Part shown: positions 1 through 8,181 of the stretch, piece after piece
Position numbering within the stretch: the stretch's first letter is position 1
Layout of the letters: the number at the start of each line of letters is the position of its first letter
DNA from: Kineosporia sp. NBRC 101731
GTDB taxonomy: Bacteria; Actinomycetota; Actinomycetes; Actinomycetales; Kineosporiaceae
Length of the DNA: 64,000 nt
Direction: 5' to 3'
NCBI RefSeq assembly: GCF_030269305.1
Contig: NZ_BSTC01000004.1
Span: 1-64,000, forward strand
Made by a program: the position numbers and the translations under genes
The notes under the pieces: model-generated
Seen by the model: only the letters and a program-made list of their open reading frames with translations
Database searches by the model: none
Told to the model about the DNA's origin: nothing

Positions 1-724
1 CGTCGGCTCGGCGTTCTTGGTGGCTGCGGGTGTCGGGGATGCCGGCTCGGCGGAGGGCGTCGCGGTAGCTGTCGGCCAGGGCGTCGAGCATGGAGTGGAT
101 GAGCATGGCTTTGTCGGCGCGTAGTTTGACGGTCAGTCCGCCCATGCCGTCGGCCAGTGGGTAGGCGTAGACGCAGCTTTCTTTGACTGCTTCTTCGTAG
201 CGGTTGCGGGCGGCGTTGGGGTTGACTTTCTGGATCTCGCGTTGGGCGGCGTGAATGGCTTGGCGCTGGTTCTTGCCGGGTAGGTGCTGGGCCAGGGCTT
301 TCTGGACGGCTTCCCAGGCGGGGCTGCCGGGGGTGAGGCGGTTGCGCATCTGGGTGTTGACCGAGACCGCGGCGCGCCAGTCGAAGGTGCCCTGGTAGAC
401 GAGTTGCCAGATGGCGGGGAGGTCTTGGCAGATCTCTACCGCGTTGACGACCTGGTTCGTGGCGGTGGTGCGGGTGATGCTCAGGGAGAGGCAGCTTTCG
501 GCGGCGACGGCGTCGATGCCGTTGATCGGGTCGAACGTGGCCCCGGGTGGGACGGTCTGGGCCTGGGCCGCCAAGGTTGCTGCCTGGGCCAGGGATTGGG
601 CCTGGACGGCGTCGAGGTAGCGTTTGACGCGTTCGGCTGCGGTGGCCGTGCCCAGGCAGTGGTTCTCGGAAGATGAAGGCCAGGAGAAGCTTTCAACTTC
701 CTGGAAAAGGTCGAGAGGTGACAT
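1..724 (-). CDS. DUF222 (13E12-type) HNH endonuclease-family protein, C-terminus off the left edge
   Basis: The minus strand is open from an ATG at 722-724 to the window edge (about 241 codons). The protein begins MSPLDLFQEVES and contains the helical DUF222 pattern: a paired S-x-T-R-T-T-A segment near residue 86, LTPGSPAW near 135, an Arg/Glu-rich helix, and the typical ADGM-GGLTVKLRADKA block before the break. Proteins of this family usually carry a C-terminal HNH nuclease domain, which would lie outside the window and is not seen. Many copies per genome are common in actinobacteria and their cellular role is poorly known. The call rests on the overall pattern rather than a catalytic motif. 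Confidence 0.75.
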   Translation of the reverse strand, partial: MSPLDLFQEVESFSWPSSSENHCLGTATAAERVKRYLDAVQAQSLAQAATLAAQAQTVPPGATFDPINGIDAVAAESCLSLSITRTTATNQVVNAVEICQDLPAIWQLVYQGTFDWRAAVSVNTQMRNRLTPGSPAWEAVQKALAQHLPGKNQRQAIHAAQREIQKVNPNAARNRYEEAVKESCVYAYPLADGMGGLTVKLRADKAMLIHSMLDALADSYRDALRRAGIPDTRSHQERRAD

Positions 725-1132
725 GGCCGCCAGGTTGACCTGGGGCCAGGCTGATAACACGTTTTCCTGCATGACCGCGCCCCCGCACCGTCGGATCGAA
801 CAGTTGTTCGAATTCTATGCCATGTGGGCTTGTTTTCCTACTTGGGGTTGCCGGGCCGGAGGGCGAGGGTTGCACCGCCAGATGAAATGAAAATCAATGA
901 CCAGAAGCATGTCACGATGGTTCCAGGGCTGATGATGCCGTCATGGGTCGGGCGCCGACATGGGTCTGGCGCCAATCGGCTCGGCCGGTGCCATCGGCGG
1001 GACCAACTCGGCATCGTCCAGGAGATCATCATCTTCTTCGAGATCCACCGAAACTGGCCGTGCCGGTGAAAAACTGGGTACACGTGGTCCTGGCGCCCCC
1101 GAAGGCACCTGGTCGCGAAAGTGAATCCGGGC
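725..1132. other. 408-bp stretch without a recognisable gene
   Basis: This spacer lies between the DUF222 gene and the SDR relic. Reading frames on both strands lack a recognisable family, an ordered start with a ribosome-binding site, or a consistent GC3 pattern. The part around 880-1070 is less GC-rich than its surroundings and may be decayed coding sequence, but I could not identify a parent. Confidence 0.5.
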
Positions 1133-1240
1133 TCAGATGGCGGTGGTTCCGCTTTCCACGACCAGTTCCAGGCCGTTGACGTACCACGAGTCGTCGGAGG
1201 CGAGAAACAACGCGACGACCGCCGGAGTGTTTCCAGTGTC
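1133..1240 (-). pseudogene. C-terminal relic of a short-chain dehydrogenase
   Basis: The minus strand reads ALFLASDDSWYVNGLELVV followed by ESGTTAI and a stop at 1133-1135. This matches the C-terminal signature of classical SDRs (FLASDDSSYVTG-x-E-x-x-VDGG-x-x-x-I). Upstream of about 1240 the similarity ends, and no Rossmann motif or YxxxK motif follows. Only about 35 codons remain. It is one of several oxidoreductase relics in the left part of the window. Confidence 0.7.
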
Positions 1241-1249
1241 GTTCCGGCC

Positions 1250-1591
1250 TTGCTCGCCGTGCTCGCCGTGCTCGCCGTGATGGTCAAGGTCGTGCTGATC
1301 AGCATCACTCTGCTTCAGGTGACGCAGGGCCATGGCTTCGCGGGGAAATCACAGCCTCTGGCGGTCGACTGGGCCCGGCTGGTGGGACTGACCGGGCTGG
1401 TCTGCCTCGTCCTCGGCGTTCGATCGCTCGTGCGTGGCTGGGGGCGTGAGGGCCCGCAGGACGGAGCGATGCTGATGGCGCTGGCCGGTGTGGGCGGACT
1501 GGTCCTCGTGTCGGTGATCGCATCGGGTGAGATCATGGCGCTGAGCGTCGTTGCGATGTTTTATTTTTCGGCGTTGGATTCGATCCGGTAA
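1250..1591 (+). CDS. small integral membrane protein, unknown function
   Basis: An open frame of about 113 codons ends at 1591. Hydrophobic segments lie at the N-terminus (LLAVLAVLAVMVKVVLISIT), in the middle (VGLTGLVCLVLGV) and at the C-terminus (MLMALAGVGGLVLVSVIAS, then MALSVVAMFYF), so three to four membrane helices are likely. The start is uncertain: TTG 1250, GTG 1259/1268/1277 and ATG 1280 are all in frame inside a 9-bp tandem repeat (GCTCGCCGT), and none has a clear ribosome-binding site. The frame overlaps the antisense SDR relic upstream, so the gene may itself be a fragment. Confidence 0.4.
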   Translation: MLAVLAVLAVMVKVVLISITLLQVTQGHGFAGKSQPLAVDWARLVGLTGLVCLVLGVRSLVRGWGREGPQDGAMLMALAGVGGLVLVSVIASGEIMALSVVAMFYFSALDSIR

Positions 1592-1709
1592 ACGGTGCCA
1601 CCCGGAGTTCTCGGGGTGAGTCGCTTTCCGGTGATCCGGCACCGGGTCACACCGGTACCAGGCTCCTTGATCCGGCCGACGGGTCGGCCAGCTCTCGAGC
1701 GCGCCTTCT

Positions 1710-2198
1710 CTACCGGGTCAGCACGAAATGTAGCTCCGCGATCCCATCGCCAGGACCGGGTGCGTGAGGGACCTGCTCCTGGTGGAAGCCGCATTTCTCC
1801 AGGACGCGGATCGATCCGGCGTTGTGCGCGGCAACGTGAGCATGGAGCGACGGGTTCGTCACCTCGTCCACGAAAAGTCTGATTGCCTGCGTCGCCACGC
1901 CACGGCCCCAGTAACCGCGCCCGATCCAGTAGCCGATCAGCCACTGCTCCTGGTCCTGGTCCTGCCAGCAGGCAACATGCCCGGCAACGGCCCCGTCGAC
2001 GAGAACGGTCCGTAGGTGCCCCGTCGGGTTGAGACGGATCTTCGCCCAGTGTGCATCGAACTGATCGCGATCCTGCGACGCGACGGCGGCCATCGCGGCC
2101 GCCCCCGCATCGGCCTGGTACTCGAAGAACAGAGCGAGATCGCGGTCTTCGACAGTTCTCAGGCTGACCCGTTGCGGTGCGTTCACGCCTTCCATCAT
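1710..2198 (-). CDS. GNAT-family N-acetyltransferase
   Basis: A protein of about 162 aa starting MMEGVNAPQRVSLRTVEDRD. The RimJ/RimL-type acetyltransferase_3 pattern is visible: R-x-x-x-x-D-x-x-x near the N-terminus, a central IGYWIGRGYWGRGVATQAI block (acetyl-CoA pyrophosphate loop R/Q-x-x-G-x-G/A), then NAGSIRVLEKCGFHQE, the usual N-x-x-S-x-x-x-x-E-K-x-G-F. The family transfers acetyl from acetyl-CoA to amines or protein N-termini; the substrate here is unknown. Two ATGs (2196-2198 and 2193-2195) are possible starts. The gene is divergent from the NTF2-like gene. Confidence 0.85.
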   Translation of the reverse strand: MMEGVNAPQRVSLRTVEDRDLALFFEYQADAGAAAMAAVASQDRDQFDAHWAKIRLNPTGHLRTVLVDGAVAGHVACWQDQDQEQWLIGYWIGRGYWGRGVATQAIRLFVDEVTNPSLHAHVAAHNAGSIRVLEKCGFHQEQVPHAPGPGDGIAELHFVLTR

Positions 2199-2301
2199 CG
2201 CCGACCCGGAACGTCGACGGTGGTGAAGTGCTCTGATTGCTGTGCGGCAATCCCGGGAACACCGACACACCGTTGTCGCGTCGGCGTTCAAGAGTGGCTG
2301 C

Positions 2302-2700
2302 ATGACCAAGAACGCGAACCCCACGACCGCCTCCACGGCCCGGCACTCGCTCGATCTGTGGCTGACGATGTGGAACACCGACGGCGGCATTGCCCGGCAG
2401 ATCTGCGCCGACGACTTCCGCATCCGCTTCGCCGTGACCGAGCCTGATGGGTCGACCCCCGCGGACGACATCCGCACCGCCGAGGATTTCGCCCAGTATC
2501 TCGGCTGGTGGCACGGGCAGAACCCGGGCGTGGCCTTCACGGGCGTCGCCGATGCGATCGACGGGGACCACGGCCGGCTGCTGTGGGACGTCGAGGTGGG
2601 CGGCCACCGCGCGGGTGGCGTCGATGTGTTCGATTTCGCCGAGGACGGCCGGATCCGGCGGGTCTGGTCGGTCGGTGGGCAGCGGAGCATGCGCAGCTGA
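2302..2700 (+). CDS. NTF2-like / SnoaL-fold protein
   Basis: This 132-aa protein starts at ATG 2302. It has the cone-shaped alpha+beta NTF2-like layout: an N-terminal helix with LDLWLTMWNTDG, a D-D-F-R-I-R strand, a central G-x-A-x-x-x-DGDHGRLLWDVEV segment and a C-terminal VFDFAEDGRIRRVWSV strand. Family members include polyketide cyclases, steroid isomerase-like enzymes and ligand-binding proteins; no catalytic residues can be assigned here. A YafY-type regulator follows 41 bp downstream in the same direction, an arrangement often seen for regulator and target. Confidence 0.7.
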   Translation: MTKNANPTTASTARHSLDLWLTMWNTDGGIARQICADDFRIRFAVTEPDGSTPADDIRTAEDFAQYLGWWHGQNPGVAFTGVADAIDGDHGRLLWDVEVGGHRAGGVDVFDFAEDGRIRRVWSVGGQRSMRS

Positions 2701-2741
2701 CGTAGGACGCTGAAAGTGACTGTCTCTGGCAGAATTGAGGT

Positions 2742-3603
2742 ATGAAGCGAGCCGAGCGGCAGTACGCCCTCGTCGACCTGCTCCGTGGAGCCCGTCGGCC
2801 GTGGTCTGCCGCCCGGCTCGCCGCCGAGTTCGGGGTGTCCTCGCGGACGATCGAACGGGACATCGGATCGCTCCAGAGTGCCGGGGTCCCGATCTACGCC
2901 GATCACGGTGCGGCGGGCGGTTACTCGATCTTGCGGGAGTATTCGCTGCCGCCGCTGAATCTGTCCGCTGCCGAGTCGCTGGCGGTGCTCGCCGGGCTCG
3001 CGCTGTTGGAGTCCTCGCCGTACCAGGGGGCCGCCCGCCGCGCCCGCGCCAAGATCGTCGCCGTCATGGCCGAACTACAGCCGCACATCGTCCCCGCTCC
3101 GGCGCCCGTGACCGCCGACCGGCTGGACGCACTACGGGCCGAGGACGCGACCGAGGTACCACCGACAGAAACACTGGAGCGCGGTGGCCTTTTCGAGATC
3201 AGCGAGCGGACCGTCGACGGGCCGGTGGGGGTCAAGGCTGCTGATCTGCACCCCGGTCGGCCCGGCCGGACCGCGTCCGGTGATCTACCACACGCACGGT
3301 GGCGGCATGTTCAGCGGTGACCACCGCATCGTCCTCGATCCGCTGTTGGACGAGGCACAGGCCCTGGGGGCGACGCTCGTGTCGGTGGCCTACCGGCTCG
3401 CTCCCGAGCACCCCCACCCGGCGCCCCTCGACGACGTCCACGCCGGTCTGCTGTGGACCGTCGAGCACGCGGCCGAGCTGGGCATTGACCCGGACCGGAT
3501 CATCGCCGCGGGAACCAGTGCGGGGGGCGGTCTCACGGCGGCGCTCGCGCTCACCCTGCGCGACACCGGCGGCCCGCGCCTGCTGGGCACGCCGGACGAA
3601 TGA
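2742..3603 (+). pseudogene. chimeric relic: YafY-type HTH regulator fused to a frameshifted, truncated alpha/beta hydrolase (HSL/lipase family)
   Basis: From ATG 2742 the first ~115 codons are a DeoR/HTH_11 regulator (KRAERQYALVDLLRGAR, FGVSSRTIERDIGSLQSAGVP, GGYSILREYSLPPLNLS). The WYL domain expected next is missing. Instead the frame runs into the N-terminus of a fold-3 hydrolase (ERGGLFEISERTVDGPVG). Around 3225-3237 it must shift by one base to continue as LLICTPVGPAGPRPVIYHTHGGGM (oxyanion HGGG), then YRLAPEHPHPAP and AAGTSAGGG (nucleophile elbow). The hydrolase then stops at 3603 without its catalytic Asp and His. Truncation, fusion and frameshift together make a functional product unlikely, although the HTH part could still be expressed. 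Confidence 0.75.
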
Positions 3604-3651
3604 CCCCGCCAGACGAGGCGACCCCGTACCCTTCAGGAGGAGACACACCAG

Positions 3652-4632
3652 ATGAGCGGTGCACCGGAGACTGCGGACGAGCAGCGGGTGGAGAAACACG
3701 TGCGGACCCTGGCGGCCGGCCCGCGTGGGCGCCGGCACCACCCGCAGGCCCTGCAGCAGGCCATGGACTACATCGCCACCGAGCTCGACGGCTACGGATG
3801 GACGACCCGGCACGTTCCCTTCGTGATGCGCTGGGCCATCGGGGTCACGGAGAAGGGCGGCACCGCACCCTTGTGGCGCCGGGTCCGGCTGTACCGCCGG
3901 CTGGAGGGCACGAACCTGCTGGCCCACCTTCCGCAGCACGCCCCGGACGCCCCCGCCGTGCTCCTGATAGCCCACGTCGACAGCGTCGAGAACAGTCCGG
4001 GCGCCGACGACAACGCCTCGGGCGTGGCCGCGGTGCTGGAGTGCGCGCGGCTGCTGGCCACGCTGCCCGACCCGCCCGTGGTGCGGCTGGCCTTCGTGGA
4101 CATGGAGGAGCTGGGCAAGATGGGTTCGCGGGCTCTGGCCGGTGACCGTCGTTTCCGGCAGGGGCTTCGTCACGTGGTCTGCCTGGAGTCGGTCGGGACC
4201 TTCACCAGTGAGCCCGGCTCCCAGCAGGTGGGTGTGCTCAGGTGGGTCTTCCCGCAGGCCGCGGCCGAGATCGCGAGCCAGGACGGCCGGGGCGACTTCG
4301 TCCTGGCGATCTGTAAGCGTTCGTCCCGCCGGGCCGCCGACACCATCCGTGAGAGTGCCGACAGGGTACGTGTTCTGGTCGGTCAGGAACCGCGTCCGGA
4401 CGGTCTGGCCGGTCGCCTGGTGACGCAGATCGCGCGCCCCCTGAGGAACCTCGACCGCTCCGACCACGCGCCGTTCTGGGACAGGGGCGTGCCGTCCCTG
4501 ATGCTCACCTGCACCGCGTCGTTCCGCAACCACCGCTACCACCTTCCCGAAGATGTCGCGGAGGAAGTCGATTTCGGGAAAGTGGCCCAGCTGTCGACGG
4601 CGGTGGTCCGGGCTCTTGCGCGCGGGTTCTGA
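3652..4632 (+). CDS. M28-family zinc metallopeptidase (aminopeptidase-like)
   Basis: A 326-aa protein with a strong ribosome-binding site (AGGAGGAGA, about 8 bp before ATG 3652). The M28 metal-binding pattern is visible: LLIAHVDSV (His108, Asp110), SPGADDNASGVA (bridging Asp119/120), FVDMEELG (catalytic and metal Glu pair), LESVG, and the late His in FRNHRYHLPED. The motif S-D-H-A-P-F-W-D-R-G-V-P is typical of family members. No signal peptide is evident, so it is probably cytoplasmic. It likely removes N-terminal residues from peptides; specificity cannot be read from sequence. It follows the hydrolase relic by 48 bp and is probably transcribed on its own. Confidence 0.88.
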   Translation: MSGAPETADEQRVEKHVRTLAAGPRGRRHHPQALQQAMDYIATELDGYGWTTRHVPFVMRWAIGVTEKGGTAPLWRRVRLYRRLEGTNLLAHLPQHAPDAPAVLLIAHVDSVENSPGADDNASGVAAVLECARLLATLPDPPVVRLAFVDMEELGKMGSRALAGDRRFRQGLRHVVCLESVGTFTSEPGSQQVGVLRWVFPQAAAEIASQDGRGDFVLAICKRSSRRAADTIRESADRVRVLVGQEPRPDGLAGRLVTQIARPLRNLDRSDHAPFWDRGVPSLMLTCTASFRNHRYHLPEDVAEEVDFGKVAQLSTAVVRALARGF

Positions 4633-4709
4633 GGGTGGTCGGTGCAGGTCCAGGGGGTCTGGGGGCACCATCGAGTGGCGTGGGGCGCTACCTCGGGGAA
4701 GATGTCTGC

Positions 4710-4913
4710 ATGGCTGATCCGTTCCCTGCGCACGAGACATCCTCCGGCACCTGCTTCTGTGGTTACCACGTGCAGGCGAGTTCGACGGGGGTCGTGCCGC
4801 CGTGCCCCGAGTGCGGGAACGGCCCCTGGGACAAGCCGTTCCCGCGCCTCGCGGACCTGCCCCGGCAGAATCGCCAGGAGATGCGCGACCCGGGATCGCT
4901 CAGCCGAACGTGA
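4710..4913 (+). CDS. small zinc-ribbon-like protein
   Basis: A 67-aa protein from ATG 4710. It contains C-F-C-G-Y-H and, after a short loop, P-P-C-P-E-C-G-N-G-P-W, so four cysteines (CxC...CxxC) could bind one zinc. The remaining sequence is polar. No signal peptide or membrane segment is seen. I do not recognise the family beyond the rubredoxin/zinc-ribbon-like knuckle. Its end overlaps the end of the convergent reductase gene by 14 bp. Confidence 0.55.
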   Translation: MADPFPAHETSSGTCFCGYHVQASSTGVVPPCPECGNGPWDKPFPRLADLPRQNRQEMRDPGSLSRT

Positions 4914-5499
4914 CCAGATCCTTGAAGATCAGCTGACCCCAGGTGGTTCCGCTCGCCTGCACCAGCAGCCCGCCCTCCGCGAGACCGCCTAGATCGACCG
5001 GCGCGAACCCGAGAGCCTCCGCCAGCGCGCCGACCTGCGCTGCCGCACCCTCGTCGTCACTCGCCAGGAACACGACCCTCCTACCGCCCTGGACGGCCGG
5101 ATCCTGCTCGAGAACTCCGGCGACCAGATGATTGAAGCCCTTCATCAGCTTGGCCCCGGTGAAGGCCTGGGCGACGACCTGGGCGGACGACTTGTCTCCC
5201 AGTTGCTCGGGGGAGACACCGTAGGCGTTGGTCACATCGACGATGGTCTTTCCCGTCCAGGACGGCAGCGCCCGGGCGACATCCGGGTGTGATCCGAAAG
5301 GGACGGCCAGGAAGATGATGTCTGCAGTGAGGGCCTGGGCCAGATCGGTGGGGACGAGCTCGGGCCCGATCGCGGCCGCGGCGGAGGCCAGGCTTTCCGG
5401 GGCGCGGGTCGTCGCCACGGACACCTGGATGCCGCTGCGGGCGAAGGCCTTGGCCAGGGCCTGGCCGATGGTGCCGAAGCCGATGATTGCGTAGTTCAT
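4900..5499 (-). CDS. NADP-dependent F420-reductase-like / NAD(P)-binding oxidoreductase
   Basis: A 199-aa protein starting MNYAIIGFGTIGQALAKAFA, a GxGxxG nucleotide-binding motif directly at the N-terminus. It continues with FLAVPFGSHPDVARALPSW, KTIVDVTNAYG and AFTGAKLMKGFNHLVAG, then VFLASDD and LGFAPVDLGGL, the layout of the F420-dependent NADP oxidoreductase/Fno-like family. Whether it uses F420 cannot be told. It is divergent from a LysR gene (117 bp spacer) that carries a conserved operator, so LysR control is likely. A deleted paralogue lies at 47840-48301. Confidence 0.85.
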   Translation of the reverse strand: MNYAIIGFGTIGQALAKAFARSGIQVSVATTRAPESLASAAAAIGPELVPTDLAQALTADIIFLAVPFGSHPDVARALPSWTGKTIVDVTNAYGVSPEQLGDKSSAQVVAQAFTGAKLMKGFNHLVAGVLEQDPAVQGGRRVVFLASDDEGAAAQVGALAEALGFAPVDLGGLAEGGLLVQASGTTWGQLIFKDLVTFG

Positions 5500-5560
5500 G
5501 TGTTCTCCAGAAGGTTTCGGGGTGCGCAGTTGACGGTGCCACCGGCTCGATGAGGTGTCC

Positions 5561-5587
5561 AAGACCTCTTTCAGCGGCTGCGATACC
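5561..5587 (+). promoter_or_regulatory. LysR-type operator/promoter box, copy 1
   Basis: The sequence AAGACCTCTT, then 12 bases, then ATACC occurs in the spacer between the F420-reductase-like gene and the LysR gene, read in the LysR direction. The same arrangement with identical spacing is found at 30193-30219 (minus strand, also beside a LysR gene) and 49338-49364. AAGA/TCTT forms a small dyad typical of LysR recognition half-sites. Confidence 0.75.
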
Positions 5588-5616
5588 CTCAGGACATCGC
5601 CGGACCGGGAGGCTTC

Positions 5617-6495
5617 ATGGATCTGGACCTGCGCAAGCTGCGCTACTTCGTCGCCGTCGCGCAGACCCTGCACTTCGGCCGCGCCGCCGAGGAGCTGCAC
5701 ATCGCACAACCGGTGCTCAGTCGGCAGATCCGCGCACTGGAAAAAGATCTCGGCACCCCGCTGCTGATCCGGGACAGTCACGGCGTGGCACTGACCGACG
5801 CCGGCCGCCAGTTGCTGACCGACGCCGGCCCGCTGCTGGCCTCCACCCGGGCGATCCGCCGCCGGGTGACCGCGGCCGCGCGCAGCGGACAGCGGCTCAT
5901 GGTCGGCTTCCGGGCGGGCATCACGGTCACCCCGGCGATCCGCCGGTTCGCCACCGGGAACCCGGGTGTGACCGTGGACATGCAGCGGATCGAGGCGGAC
6001 GACCAGGCCGCGATGCTGCTCGACGGCCGCATCGACATCGCCTACGTTCGCCTGCCCATCGATGAGGCCGGCCTGCGCGTCATCCCGCTGTACACCGAGC
6101 CGCGGGTGGCGGTGCTGCCCGCGGGCCACCGCCTGGCCGGCAAGGAGCAGATCACCGAGGCGGACCTGTCGGGCGAGCCGCTGCTGTGGTCGGCCGACGC
6201 CGGCACGCAGCCCACCCGGCATCCCCACCCCGACGCCGGGTACCGGGTGCGCGGGGTGGACGAGACGCTCGAGCACGTCGCGGCCGGTCGCGGCATCGCG
6301 TTCCTGGCCCGTTCGGCGACGGTGTTCTACTCCCACCCACAGATCAGTTACGTGCCCGTCGTGGACCTGGCGCCCGAGGAGGTGTGTCTCGCGGTGGCGG
6401 CGTCGGGCGCCCCGTCCGGGGTCGACGACTTCCTCGCCGCGGCCCAGCACTCGGCCGAGGTCACGGCCGAGTGCGGGAACTACGAAATGTGGTAG
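5617..6495 (+). CDS. LysR-family transcriptional regulator
   Basis: A 292-aa protein, normal length for the family. The N-terminal winged HTH reads LRKLRYFVAVAQTLHFGRAA, HIAQPVLSRQIRALEKDLG and ends LTDAGRQLL. The effector domain follows from about residue 90 (LMVGFRAGITVTPAIRRFA, DGRIDIAYVRLPI, then VAAGRGIAFLARSA). It probably autoregulates and activates the divergent NAD(P)-binding reductase through the box at 5561-5587. The effector is unknown. ATG 5617 follows GGGAGG at a good distance. Confidence 0.92.
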   Translation: MDLDLRKLRYFVAVAQTLHFGRAAEELHIAQPVLSRQIRALEKDLGTPLLIRDSHGVALTDAGRQLLTDAGPLLASTRAIRRRVTAAARSGQRLMVGFRAGITVTPAIRRFATGNPGVTVDMQRIEADDQAAMLLDGRIDIAYVRLPIDEAGLRVIPLYTEPRVAVLPAGHRLAGKEQITEADLSGEPLLWSADAGTQPTRHPHPDAGYRVRGVDETLEHVAAGRGIAFLARSATVFYSHPQISYVPVVDLAPEEVCLAVAASGAPSGVDDFLAAAQHSAEVTAECGNYEMW

Positions 6496-6528
6496 CTGGG
6501 AAGCCTTTCCAGTTCCTAGGGCCTCGGT

Positions 6529-7398
6529 TCAGCGCTTGACGGTGAGCAGGTGGCTGATCTGGAACATGTCGTAGAGCTGCTGATTGAGTGCTTCCATCCG
6601 CTCGTTCTGGGGCTGGACCAGGTCGCCCAGGCCCATCCTGTCGACGACCGTGCGGAACGGCCGCTCGCCGTGCGGGAGATTGATCAGGTCGACGATGGCG
6701 TCTGCGACCAACCGGGGACTCTGGGCGGGGTTGGCCGCGAAGGTGCTCTCGAAGGCCTGCAGGAAACCGGCCGGCAGGGCGGCGACGTCGCCGTAGTCAC
6801 CGAGGCGTTCGGGCTCGCTCGGACCGCTCAGCTTGCCGATGAATTCGGTCGGCATGCCGCCCGGTTCGATGATCGCGGACTCGATACCCAGCTGCGACAA
6901 CTCGGCCCGGTACAGCTCGGCGAAGTTCTCGGCGGCGGCCTTGGAGGCGCCGTAAGGGCCCTGGAACGGAATGGCCAGACGGCTGGTGAGGCTCGAGATC
7001 AGGACCAGCAGGCCGCTGCGGCGCGCCTTCATGTGCGGGATGATCGCGCGGTTGACCCGGTGCACGCCGAACACGTTCACGTCGAAGACCTTCTGCAGAT
7101 CCTCGGTGGTGAAGCCCTCGAGCAGATCCAGGGCTCCCAGCCCGGCGTTGTTCACGACCACGTCGATGTGGCCCAGCTCAGCGATCGCCCGGGCGACGCC
7201 ACGCTGGACGCTGTCCTCGTCGGTGACGTCGAGCTCGATGACGGTGACGTCCTGGGCGGCGAGTTCGCCGGCGGCCTGCTGGTTGCGTCCGGTGACGTCA
7301 CGCATGGTCGCGGCGACGGTGTGGCCGGCGTCCAGCAGGCTCTCGACGGCCAGGCGGGCGAAACCGGTTGCTGCTCCGGTGATGAGGACGGTGGACAA
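6529..7398 (-). CDS. short-chain dehydrogenase/reductase (SDR)
   Basis: A 289-aa classical SDR with a TTG start at 7396-7398, preceded by AGGAG. It has the coenzyme motif TGAATGFAR (TGxxxGxG-like, last Gly replaced by Ala), LDVTD, NNAG, the catalytic Ser in ISSLTSRL and YGASK (YxxxK). The C-terminal region EPGGMPTEF is typical of ketoreductase-like SDRs. The substrate is unknown. It is followed on the same strand (upstream in coordinate terms) by an SDR pseudogene; the two are not close paralogues. Likely a monocistronic unit with its own promoter near 7400-7450. Confidence 0.9.
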   Translation of the reverse strand: MSTVLITGAATGFARLAVESLLDAGHTVAATMRDVTGRNQQAAGELAAQDVTVIELDVTDEDSVQRGVARAIAELGHIDVVVNNAGLGALDLLEGFTTEDLQKVFDVNVFGVHRVNRAIIPHMKARRSGLLVLISSLTSRLAIPFQGPYGASKAAAENFAELYRAELSQLGIESAIIEPGGMPTEFIGKLSGPSEPERLGDYGDVAALPAGFLQAFESTFAANPAQSPRLVADAIVDLINLPHGERPFRTVVDRMGLGDLVQPQNERMEALNQQLYDMFQISHLLTVKR

Positions 7399-7450
7399 GG
7401 TGGTGCTCCTTCGAGTCGTAAAACGTTCCGGGACAACGTGAAGCAGTCGG

Positions 7451-8025
7451 TCAGCCCAGAAGGCCGCTGGTCCAGTCCCACAGGCGGGCCGCCGTGGCTT
7501 GGTCGACCGCGTGCGGGACGACTCCGACCGGACGGGTGCCCTGCATGCGCTGCTGGTGCACCTCCTGCTCGGAGGCCAGCGGGACCAGGGGTGAGATCTC
7601 GGTGTTCTCGGCGTAGGCCCCGCCGCGTCCGCTCAGCCGGGGATCGGTGGCCAGCCAGGTCTGTGTCGAGGCGCCCTGCTGGGGGTTCTTGAGGCCGGTC
7701 TCCGGGTCGTAGAAGGGCAGGCCGTCCTGGTCGAGGGTGCCCAGGACCTGCAGATCCGCGGTGGAGGCCCAGACGGAGAGGTTGGTCTCGACGATGGTGC
7801 CGGGGTGGCAGGAGAACCCCTCAATGCCCTCATCCTCGCCGTGGGCGGTGATGCCTACCGCGTGCAGGATGTTGGCACTCTTGGACTGGCCGTACGCCAG
7901 GGTGAACTCGTAGGGGCGATGGCGGTCTTTCCGGTGAGGTCGATGCCGGCGATCACGTCATCGGCGGTGGAGGACGCCGTGAAGCCGGACCCGATGGGCT
8001 GCTGGATCTCTGACGTGGTGAGCAT
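7451..8025 (-). pseudogene. SDR pseudogene with internal deletion and frameshift
   Basis: From ATG 8023-8025 the minus strand reads SSTADDVIAGIDLTGKTAI and would next need TGxxxGxG. That segment, the NNAG motif and the catalytic Ser are absent. After a small shift in frame the sequence resumes as PYEFTLAYGQSKSANILHAV (YxxxK present), FSCHPGTIVETNLSVW, and a normal C-terminal end at 7451. About 120-140 codons appear deleted and the frames on either side do not match, so no working enzyme can be made. The divergent AraC gene at 8182 was presumably its regulator. Confidence 0.82.
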
Positions 8026-8100
8026 GGGATTCCCCTGAACAGAAGGTCGTTGGTGCTGGTGTGAAGAGAGGTCGGCCGCGTACCTCCGGGGCGCCTTTCG

Positions 8101-8146
8101 TGGTTCACGTCATCAAGCTAAACGCCCACGTCTGGTCGGTGAATCA
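8101..8146. promoter_or_regulatory. candidate AraC operator pair
   Basis: TGGTTCAC (8101-8108) and GTGAATCA (8139-8146) form an imperfect inverted repeat (7 of 8 positions) in the spacer between the SDR pseudogene and the AraC gene. The spacing of about 38 bp from repeat to repeat fits looping or paired AraC sites. This is a sequence-only inference. Confidence 0.35.
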
Positions 8147-8181
8147 CGTAGAGGCCGCAAAAGTTGCGCTAAAGTACGGAC

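Noticed and set aside
838-1308. A 156-codon minus-strand reading frame in the left spacer
   Set aside because: Composition is Thr/Ser/Arg-rich, no family pattern is seen, and part of it overlaps the SDR relic in another frame.
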